From positions 1 to 11,467 of the forward strand of contig WRCJ01000052.1 of the NCBI GenBank assembly GCA_009784085.1: DNA of 11,467 nt, given 5' to 3'. The position numbers and the translations under genes are program-made. The notes below the pieces were generated by a model that did no database searches, had not been told where the DNA came from, and saw nothing but the letters and a program-made list of their open reading frames with translations. Origin of the DNA: Oscillospiraceae bacterium (GTDB taxonomy: Bacteria; Bacillota; Clostridia; Oscillospirales; UBA929). Positions 6,019 through 11,467 of this stretch are shown one piece after another. The first letter of the stretch is position 1, and each line of letters starts with the position of its first letter.

Positions 6019-7606
6019 AGACGAAGTCGTTATGCGCGTGGTGTTTCGCGACTTGATCGACTGGGAGTCGTCCGGCTTCCGCCTGATTGGCATGGCCTCC
6101 AGCGGCGAAGAGGCGTTGTCTGTCCTGGCGCGGAACCAGGCCGATATTGTGATCACGGACTTGGTGATGTCCGGCATGGATGGCCTGGAGTTGATCAAAA
6201 GGCTCAAGGCGAACGGTTTCCCCGGCGCCATCCTGGTTTTGAGCAACTATTCCGACTTCAACTTGGTGCGTGAGGCGTTGACATGCGGCGCGTTGGACTA
6301 TATGCTCAAACTGGATATTAACGGCACGGAACTGCTCAAACAGCTGAATGCGGCGGCCAAAAAGATCGACGGGCCGCAAGACGGTCCCATGAGCGAAACC
6401 ATGCTGTCCGCCGAGCTCCGGAAGTTTTTCCAAAACGACCAAGCGGCCTCCCCCCAAGAATTGGCGGAGACATTCAAGCGGCGCGGCGCGTTCCACCTGT
6501 GCGGCGTCCGCTTGCGGGCAAACGCATGGCGCGCGAACACGCGGACGAAGCCCGCCGATCAGGCGCGCCGCATTTTTTTGCAGGTGTTCCCGGATGTTGA
6601 CGCGCAAATCGTCGTCATGGAATGGGACAGGCTCCTTTTGCTCATCCCCGGATCCGCCGCCGAAGGCGGGGACCATGTGGGCGGGGACCATATGGGCGGG
6701 GACCATATGGGCGGGGACCATATGGGCGGGGGCCATGTGGGCGGGGGCCATGTGGAAAACAAGTTGCGCCAAGCCATCAGGGAGATCCATCTGTATTTGG
6801 ACATGACCGCTTTTTTGGTCTTATCGCACCCGCTTGGCTCCCCTGAACTGGCCAGGGAGGCGTTTGCCCACTGCGAGGAGGCGGGCGAACTCTTCTTTTA
6901 CCCGGCGACGCCACCCATCCTGCATTTGCCGGACATGGCGCCGCAACCACTGCCGGAATGCTGCCACGCGGACAGCGTGGCCAACCGGCTGAACTTGTTG
7001 CAAAAAGGCCAAAAGCCGGACGCCGCGGCCGCCCTCCTCTCGGACATCCTGGCGCAATGCGGCCAGGATCGCGCCCGCCCTGCCGACGTGCGGGATTTTA
7101 TCGCCGAGGTGGCGCAAAAGTTGGTCGTCCTCAGCAAAGGTGGCTTACACGGCGCCTTCTCTGCGCAAATCGCGCAACTGCGGGACGCCGACTCAGCCGA
7201 CAAGATGCTGGGATGCTTTCTAGACCTGCTGTCCTCTTTGCGGGAGAGGGCGCTTGTCTGGCAGGGCCGCGCCATAAAAAAAGAGGTGCGCGACGCCATG
7301 GCGTACATACATTCCCATTATATGGGAAAACTATCCCTGGAAGACGTGGCGCGGGCGGCCAACCTGCACCCGAACTATTTGTGCCGGTTGTTTAAGCAGG
7401 AAACCGGCGAAACAGTATCGCATTACATCACCGCCTACCGCATGGAGAGGGCAGCCGCTTTGATTGCCTCAGGCAACACGTATGTACGTGACATTGCCGA
7501 ACAGGTGGGCATTGACGACCCGTTCTATTTCGCGCGGGTGTTCAAAAAATACCACCATGTCACGCCCAGCGAATATGTCGCCCGCAAGGGAACCCCCCCG
7601 CCGTAG
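5996..7606 (+). CDS. AraC-type response regulator, YesN-like
   Basis: The product has 536 residues. The receiver domain spans about residues 1-120: VLFVEDE with the acidic pair Glu8-Asp9, the phosphate acceptor Asp55 in IVITDLVMSGMDG, Ser83 in LVLSNYSDF and Lys105 in DYMLKLD. A central region of about 300 residues without a recognised fold follows; this is usual for YesN proteins and often helical. It contains six Gly-Gly-Asp/Gly-His-Met/Val pentapeptides at 224-253. The C-terminal AraC DNA-binding domain spans about 427-532, with two helix-turn-helices: KLSLEDVARAANLHPNYLCR, then VRDIAEQVGIDDPFYFARVF. It ends in a C7-encoded Pro run (TPPP). The ATG lies inside the kinase gene, with AGAGGGG seven bases upstream (5982-5988), so expression is coupled. 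Targets are probably the divergent binding-protein gene and perhaps its own promoter; this is inferred from position. Confidence 0.92.
   Translation: MYRVLFVEDEVVMRVVFRDLIDWESSGFRLIGMASSGEEALSVLARNQADIVITDLVMSGMDGLELIKRLKANGFPGAILVLSNYSDFNLVREALTCGALDYMLKLDINGTELLKQLNAAAKKIDGPQDGPMSETMLSAELRKFFQNDQAASPQELAETFKRRGAFHLCGVRLRANAWRANTRTKPADQARRIFLQVFPDVDAQIVVMEWDRLLLLIPGSAAEGGDHVGGDHMGGDHMGGDHMGGGHVGGGHVENKLRQAIREIHLYLDMTAFLVLSHPLGSPELAREAFAHCEEAGELFFYPATPPILHLPDMAPQPLPECCHADSVANRLNLLQKGQKPDAAAALLSDILAQCGQDRARPADVRDFIAEVAQKLVVLSKGGLHGAFSAQIAQLRDADSADKMLGCFLDLLSSLRERALVWQGRAIKKEVRDAMAYIHSHYMGKLSLEDVARAANLHPNYLCRLFKQETGETVSHYITAYRMERAAALIASGNTYVRDIAEQVGIDDPFYFARVFKKYHHVTPSEYVARKGTPPP
6665..6754 (+). 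repeat. Six in-frame 15-base tandem repeats within the response regulator gene
   Basis: Units start at 6665, 6680, 6695, 6710, 6725 and 6740. They encode GGDHV, GGDHM three times, then GGGHV twice. Units 2-4 are identical in DNA, as are units 5-6, which indicates recent copying by slippage or unequal exchange. Each unit contributes a GGGCGGGG-like run on the coding strand, so quadruplex formation is possible. The protein segment is flexible and rich in His, Asp and Met, all possible metal ligands. Confidence 0.85.
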
Positions 7607-7618
7607 GGGCATATTCAT

Positions 7619-10024
7619 TCATCGCAGCGAGGCGCCGCAGCGCGAAGCAAGCTCGGCCAACGCGCCCTCGACGGCGATGTCGGCGTCCTGGTCGGTCAGC
7701 GTGCGGTCGTTGGCTTGCAGGGTGAGCGTAAAGGCGACGCTCTTCTCCCCATCGGCGATTTGACTGCCGACATACACGTCAAAGAGGCGGCAGTCAACCA
7801 ACAGCGGTCCGGCGCCCCGCCGGATCGCCTCCTCCAGCGCGCTCGCCGGCACCTCCACGCGGCACACGACCGCCAAGTCGCGGGTGAGCGACGGAAAGCG
7901 CGGCAACGGGCGGTATAGCTTATTCCGGGCGCATGACGCCTGCAGGGACAGGAAATCCAGTTCGCAGGCGTAAAGCCGTTGCTCGCTGCCGAAGGCGCGG
8001 GCCACATCGGGGTGGATTTCCCCCAGCATCCCGGCCACCTGCCCGTCCACGCGCAAGGCGGCGCAACGCCCCGGATGGTAGGCGCTATCGCGGTGTGCCG
8101 CAAAGGCATAGCCCTCCACCTGCAAAGCGCGCAGGAAATCCTCCACCGCCCCCTTGAGATCGAAGAAATCCATGTGTCCGTAGCCGCCCAGGACCAGCAT
8201 GGGTCGCTCGTCCGGTAGCTGTCCGCCGCCGCGGGGGCGATAGGTCATGGCCAGCTCGAACAGGCGGACATCCTTGTTGCGGGCCGCTTCGTTCGACGCC
8301 AAGGCGTCCAACAGGGAGGGCAGGGCGACGGGGCGCATCAGCGAAGTCTCTTCCCCCAGGGGGTTTTGGATGACGACGGCATCCCTCCGGGGATCATCCG
8401 CCGAATAGCACAGTTTGTCAAACCATGATGCGCCGACAAAGGAATATGTCAGTATCTCATGGTAGCCCAGCGCACGGCATACTTCCCGCGCCAAGACCCT
8501 AAGCCGTTGCCCCTCGGTGAGCCCGCCCCGCGCCGCGCCAGGTAGCCCAGCCGAGGCGATATTGTTGTAACCGTAAAGGCGCGCCGCTTCCTCAGCCAGA
8601 TCGGCCATGCCTTCCACATCGTCCCGCCAAGAGGGGACCTTGACGCCATCGCCGCAACGCGCAAAGCCTAAGCGGGACAGCAACGCGTAGATCTCCTCGT
8701 CGGGCAGCCGCGTGCCCAGCAGGGCGTTGATCCGCCCCGCGTCAACGGGCAGAACGCGCCCCTGCTTCTCCGCTGGGTATACGTCGATGATCCCGTCGCA
8801 TACCGTGCCGGCGCCCAACCGCTCGATCAACGCGCAGGCGCGATCTACCGCCGGGACGGTGTTATACGGATCCAGCTTCTTTTCGAAGCGATTGGAAGAT
8901 TCGGTGCGCATGGCGAGCGCGAGCGCGGTCAGGCGGACGGATGGCCCATAGAAGTTGGCCGATTCGAGAACGATATCCCGCGTGCCCGGGGTGATTTCGC
9001 TGTCGGCGCCGCCCATGACGCCGGCCACCGCCAACGGGTGGGCGTCGTCCGCGATGATCAGCATATCCGGGGTAAGCGACCGTTCGCGCCCGTCCAGCGT
9101 GAGAAGCGACTCGCCGGACCGGGCGCGCCGCGCCGTGATGGTCGCCCCGCCTACGCGGGCATAGTCGAAGGCATGCATGGGCTGCCCGTATTCCAGCATG
9201 ACATAGTTGGTGATGTCCACGATGTTGTTGATCGGGCGCACGCCCGACGCGCGCAGGCGTCGGCGCAACCAATTGGGCGAAGGGGCTATCTTGACATCCT
9301 TCACCATGCGCGCGGTATAGCGCAAGCAGAGTTCCGGATCGTCCACGCGCACGGTCAGAAGGTCTTGTATGGCGCCCCCGCCGCCTTTGACATCCGGCGC
9401 CTTCAGGGTGAGCGGCTTTTGGAAGACGGCGGCGCCCTCCCTGGCTAAGCCGATGACGCTCAAACAGTCGGGCCGGTTGTTCGTGATCTCGAACTCCACC
9501 GTATGCCCGCGCAAGCCCAGGATATCGCGAATATCCTGCCCCGGCGCAGGCGACGACACCGACTCCGGCTCCGCCTCCGCCTCCGCCTCCCGGGGCAAAA
9601 CCATGATGCCGTCCTCGGGGGCGCCGGGGAAATCGGCGGCCGTGAGGCCCAGTTCAGCCAGCGAACACAACATCCCTTCCGACAACGCGCCGCGCAATGT
9701 GCCGGCGCGTATTTCACGGCCATCGGGCAACCTGGCGCCGTCCAACGCCACCGGGACGAGATCTCCCGCCACAACGTTGGACGCGCCGGTGACGATGGTT
9801 AAGGGCTTGTCCCCGGACACGTCGACACGGCAGACAGAAAGCTTGTCGGCGTCGGGATGCCGCTCGATGGCCTCCACGCGCCCAACCACGACCCTTTCGA
9901 TCCCCGCGCCATGCGCCACGACAGCCTCCACCTTGGATCCGGAGAGCGTCATCGCTTCGGCATACGCCCCGGGGGAGACATCGATATCCACAAAATCAGA
10001 AAGCCATTCCAAGGATAGTTTCAT
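7619..10024 (-). CDS. pheT: Phenylalanyl-tRNA synthetase beta subunit
   Basis: The product has 801 residues, the normal bacterial length. It pairs with PheS in an alpha2-beta2 enzyme that charges tRNA-Phe in the cytoplasm. An N-terminal tRNA-binding OB fold lies at about residues 39-148 (VVVGRVEAIERHPDADKLSVCRVDVSG in outline, then IRAGTLRGALSEGMLCS). FEITNNRPDCLSVIGLARE follows at about 178-196, then the B3/B4 editing region, with MLEYGQPMHAFDYARVGG. The B5 domain comes next (LPVDAGRINALLGTRLPDEE), then the catalytic-like core. A C-terminal FDX-ACB domain of about 100 residues starts near RPLPRFPSLTRDLAV. A low-complexity stretch (EAEAEAEPE) at 146-154 extends a loop. The start at 10024 has GGGGGAGGAGAGGG upstream and lies 19 bases after the pheS stop, so the two form one operon. 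The stop is 12 bases from the convergent response regulator gene. Confidence 0.97.
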   Translation of the reverse strand: MKLSLEWLSDFVDIDVSPGAYAEAMTLSGSKVEAVVAHGAGIERVVVGRVEAIERHPDADKLSVCRVDVSGDKPLTIVTGASNVVAGDLVPVALDGARLPDGREIRAGTLRGALSEGMLCSLAELGLTAADFPGAPEDGIMVLPREAEAEAEPESVSSPAPGQDIRDILGLRGHTVEFEITNNRPDCLSVIGLAREGAAVFQKPLTLKAPDVKGGGGAIQDLLTVRVDDPELCLRYTARMVKDVKIAPSPNWLRRRLRASGVRPINNIVDITNYVMLEYGQPMHAFDYARVGGATITARRARSGESLLTLDGRERSLTPDMLIIADDAHPLAVAGVMGGADSEITPGTRDIVLESANFYGPSVRLTALALAMRTESSNRFEKKLDPYNTVPAVDRACALIERLGAGTVCDGIIDVYPAEKQGRVLPVDAGRINALLGTRLPDEEIYALLSRLGFARCGDGVKVPSWRDDVEGMADLAEEAARLYGYNNIASAGLPGAARGGLTEGQRLRVLAREVCRALGYHEILTYSFVGASWFDKLCYSADDPRRDAVVIQNPLGEETSLMRPVALPSLLDALASNEAARNKDVRLFELAMTYRPRGGGQLPDERPMLVLGGYGHMDFFDLKGAVEDFLRALQVEGYAFAAHRDSAYHPGRCAALRVDGQVAGMLGEIHPDVARAFGSEQRLYACELDFLSLQASCARNKLYRPLPRFPSLTRDLAVVCRVEVPASALEEAIRRGAGPLLVDCRLFDVYVGSQIADGEKSVAFTLTLQANDRTLTDQDADIAVEGALAELASRCGASLR
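9563..9590 (-). repeat. Short GGAGGC-type microsatellite within pheT
   Basis: Repeated six-base units (GCCTCC on the plus strand) encode alternating Glu-Ala in the PheT loop at residues 146-154, between the OB fold and the next domain. It looks like a slippage expansion and does not break the frame. Confidence 0.6.
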
Positions 10025-10043
10025 TACTTCCCTCTCCTCCCCC

Positions 10044-11066
10044 TCACGCGAATTGCGTCAAGAAGCGCACGTCGTTCTCGAACAGCAACCGCATGTCGTC
10101 GATGGCGAAACGGCCCATCGTGATGCGTTCCAAGCCAATGCCAAAGGCGAACCCGGAAAACTCCTCCGGGTCAATGCCGCACACCGAGAGCACCTTGGGA
10201 TGCACCATGCCGCAACCTAAGAGTTCAATCCACCCTTCCCCTTTGCAGACACGGCACCCTTCGCCCCCACAGACATAGCATTGGATATCGACCTCAGCCG
10301 ACGGCTCGGTGTAGGGGAAGTGATGGGGGCGGAACCGGGTCCTGGTATCTGGGCCGTAGATTGCCTGCATCAACGTCTCCAAGGTGTTCTTGAGATGCCC
10401 CATCGTAACGCCCCGGCCCACCACCAAGCCCTCGATCTGATGGAACATGGGCGAGTGGGTGGCGTCTATCTCGTCCTTGCGGAACACGCGCCCCGGGGAG
10501 ATGATGCGGATGGGCGGCTTGTGTTCCTGCATATAGCGTATCTGCACCGATGAGGTCTGGGTGCGCAGGATGGTGTTCTCATCGATATAGAACGTATCCT
10601 GCCGATCGCGGGCGGGGTGGTTTTCATCGGTGTTGAGCGCGTCGAAGCAGAACCAGGTGGTCTCGACCTCCGGCCCTTCGGCGACGGTAAAACCCATGCT
10701 CGTGAAAATATCCGTGACCTCGTCGAGGACCTGTGTCATCGGGTGCTTATGCCCCAAGGATACCCTTCGCCCGGGCAACGTGACATCCAGCGCCTCGGCC
10801 CGCAGGCGGGCGTCCTGCGCCACCCTGCCCAGCCTGAGGGCGCCCTCCCGGGCGGCTTTCTCGATAAAGGCGCGGATCTCGTTGGCCAATTGCCCGACAG
10901 CCGGGCGTTCGGCGGGCGGCAACGACCCCAGCGACTGCAAGAGCGCCTTCAGCTCGCCCTTTTTGCCCAGGAAACGCACGCGCTGCGCCTCTAATTCCTC
11001 GACCGAGGATGCACGCCCCAATGCGGCGTCGGCGTCGGCGCGTATGATTTCCAATTTGTCCCTCAT
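10044..11066 (-). CDS. pheS: Phenylalanyl-tRNA synthetase alpha subunit
   Basis: The product has 340 residues, the usual bacterial length. It is the catalytic subunit, a class II synthetase that activates phenylalanine and transfers it to tRNA-Phe. An N-terminal coiled-coil arm spans about residues 1-90. HPMTQVLDEVTDIFTSMGF leads into the core. Motif 2 is seen as GRVFRKDEIDATHSPMFHQ at about 192-210. A Cys cluster (C263, C266, C271, C274 in CYVCGGEGCRVCKGEGW) precedes ELLGCGMVHPKVL. Motif 3 is SGFAFGIGLERITMGRF at 304-320. Ala307 is the position known from E. coli (Ala294) to keep the amino-acid pocket tight, and it is wild type here. The ATG at 11066 has GGGGGG eight bases upstream. The gene leads the pheS-pheT operon. 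The leader carries no T-box, so control by uncharged tRNA of that kind is not evident. Confidence 0.97.
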   Translation of the reverse strand: MRDKLEIIRADADAALGRASSVEELEAQRVRFLGKKGELKALLQSLGSLPPAERPAVGQLANEIRAFIEKAAREGALRLGRVAQDARLRAEALDVTLPGRRVSLGHKHPMTQVLDEVTDIFTSMGFTVAEGPEVETTWFCFDALNTDENHPARDRQDTFYIDENTILRTQTSSVQIRYMQEHKPPIRIISPGRVFRKDEIDATHSPMFHQIEGLVVGRGVTMGHLKNTLETLMQAIYGPDTRTRFRPHHFPYTEPSAEVDIQCYVCGGEGCRVCKGEGWIELLGCGMVHPKVLSVCGIDPEEFSGFAFGIGLERITMGRFAIDDMRLLFENDVRFLTQFA

Positions 11067-11138
11067 GTGGCAATCCCCCCATTAACATAAATACATCCCC
11101 GCGCGTCCACGCCGCCCGCAACCACCGTAGGGCGCGGC

Positions 11139-11351
11139 ATCCTTGACGCGCCGCCGCATCCCGCCATCCCGGCGTCCCGCGCCACGGCGCCCCGACCGCA
11201 CCATCGTCCCTGTAGGGGACGCGCCCCTGCGCGTACCGCCGTCCCGGCGTCCCGCGCCGCCGCATCCCCGCCGTCCCGGCGTCCCGCGCCACGGCGCCCC
11301 GACCGCACCATCGTCCCGCGCGCACCATCATCCCTGTAGGGGACGCGCCCC
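11139..11351. repeat. GC-rich intergenic repeat array
   Basis: A 43-base segment is present twice without a mismatch, at 11168-11210 and 11275-11317; its first 18 bases (CCCGGCGTCCCGCGCC and flank) recur near 11243-11260. The 17-base unit TGTAGGGGACGCGCCCC occurs at 11211-11227 and 11335-11351 and can form a GGGG/CCCC stem. Related fragments (CCGTAGGG) occur at 11125 and 7601. Long open frames across it are by-products of the GC bias. From memory, repeats with a TGTAGGGG core are frequent between genes in GC-rich Clostridia; that should be checked by search. The function is unknown; it may be a mobile non-coding repeat. Confidence 0.75.
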
Positions 11352-11366
11352 ATATGCACTAACTTA

Positions 11367-11382
11367 ACAAACGTTCATTTGT
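11367..11382. promoter_or_regulatory. Imperfect palindrome resembling a TetR-type operator
   Basis: ACAAA-CGTTCA-TTTGT has exact 5-base outer arms and one further matching inner pair. The CGTTCATTTG half resembles sites bound by some TetR/AcrR regulators. No such gene is in the window, so this is speculative. Confidence 0.25.
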
Positions 11383-11395
11383 AATTTACGAGGCT

Positions 11396-11414
11396 TCCGT
11401 CGTTTTTCGACGGA
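11396..11414. other. Hairpin: 7-base stem with 5-base loop
   Basis: TCCGTCG (11396-11402) and CGACGGA (11408-11414) are exact reverse complements around a TTTTT loop. No T run follows on either strand, so it is not a standard rho-independent terminator. It could be an RNA structure in a leader or the end of an upstream transcript. Confidence 0.4.
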
Positions 11415-11424
11415 CAGAGATTTC

Positions 11425-11453
11425 ACAATATCATCGTATTGCGAGTATATTGT
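11425..11453. repeat. Inverted repeat ACAATAT-N15-ATATTGT
   Basis: Exact 7-base arms at 11425-11431 and 11447-11453 with a 15-base gap. The half-sites are about two helical turns apart (22 bases start to start), a layout used by dimeric regulators. It lies in the region expected to hold the pheS promoter. There is no other support. Confidence 0.3.
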
Positions 11454-11467
11454 TTTCAACGAAATGA

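Larger units (their letters stand above)
11067..11467. other. Intergenic region upstream of pheS
   Basis: This 401-base stretch has two parts. Bases 11067-11351 are very GC-rich and mostly made of diverged and exact repeats. Bases 11352-11467 are AT-rich and contain three inverted repeats but no gene I can support. The pheS promoter should be here, probably in the AT-rich part, but the best -35-like box on the minus strand (TTGAAA near 11458-11453) has only a poor -10 partner at a 15-base spacing. A gene beyond the right edge cannot be judged. Confidence 0.5.

Noticed and set aside
5954..6790. 278-codon minus-strand frame with MAPAHM/MVPAHM repeats
   Set aside because: It is the antisense of the response regulator. 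The repeats are simply the complement of the GGDHM-coding units.
7593..7621. Rho-independent terminator between the response regulator gene and pheT
   Set aside because: CCCC and GGGG bases could pair around the stop (7596-7609), but the loop is small, the stem short, and no T run follows.
11139..11351. CRISPR array
   Set aside because: The repeats are GC-rich, unevenly spaced, of unequal length and directly adjoining, with no regular spacers.
10747..11359. Minus-strand frames of 194 and 98 codons upstream of and into pheS
   Set aside because: They are built from the GC-rich intergenic repeats (motifs such as RVPYRDDGA and ARDAGTAG), overlap pheS in another frame and have no proper start signals.
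1..11467. tRNA, rRNA or insertion sequence
   Set aside because: No cloverleaf, rRNA-like sequence, transposase frame or terminal inverted repeats with target duplication could be seen on either strand.

Overview
The window looks like a chromosomal segment of a Gram-positive bacterium of the class Clostridia (Bacillota), probably a relatively GC-rich lineage. The signs are a YesM/YesN-type two-component system, a lipobox solute-binding protein, an ECF-type sigma factor paired with a membrane protein that ends in a DUF4367-like domain, purine-rich ribosome binding sites and a pheS-pheT operon. This placement is inferred from gene types and style, not from a marker gene.

Left part (1-2691), all genes on the minus strand and clearly richer in A+T than the rest. 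Read in the direction of transcription it holds: a sigma-70/ECF-type sigma factor (2216-1623); an overlapping single-pass membrane protein that is its likely anti-sigma or sensor (1642-941); a small secreted protein of unknown function with a signal peptide (726-301); and the N-terminal end of a small membrane-anchored protein that runs off the left edge (194-1). The last gene carries a C7 run in its first codons. A 475-base gap without a convincing gene (2217-2691) separates this block from the next.

Middle part (2692-7606). A family 1 sugar-binding lipoprotein (minus strand, 4029-2692) is divergent from a YesM-like sensor histidine kinase and a YesN-like AraC response regulator (plus strand, 4225-7606, overlapping by 23 bases). 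No permease or ATPase gene is present in the window. The 195-base divergent region is dense in signals. Two good sigma-A promoters face away from each other and share almost the same -35 bases. Three TGTATATA repeats with an exact 12-base period lie across the kinase promoter. Five TACGA-like repeats lie in the predicted leader of the lipoprotein mRNA. The simplest reading is that the regulator controls the binding protein and possibly its own operon in response to a carbohydrate. The regulator has an unusual stretch of six His/Asp/Met/Gly pentapeptides in its linker.

Right part (7619-11467), minus strand. pheS and pheT encode the two subunits of phenylalanyl-tRNA synthetase, 19 bases apart. 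pheT ends only 12 bases from the end of the response regulator gene, with no visible terminator between them. Upstream of pheS there is no T-box leader. Instead there is a GC-rich intergenic repeat array (about 11139-11351, including two identical 43-base copies), followed by an AT-rich stretch with three inverted repeats up to the window edge.
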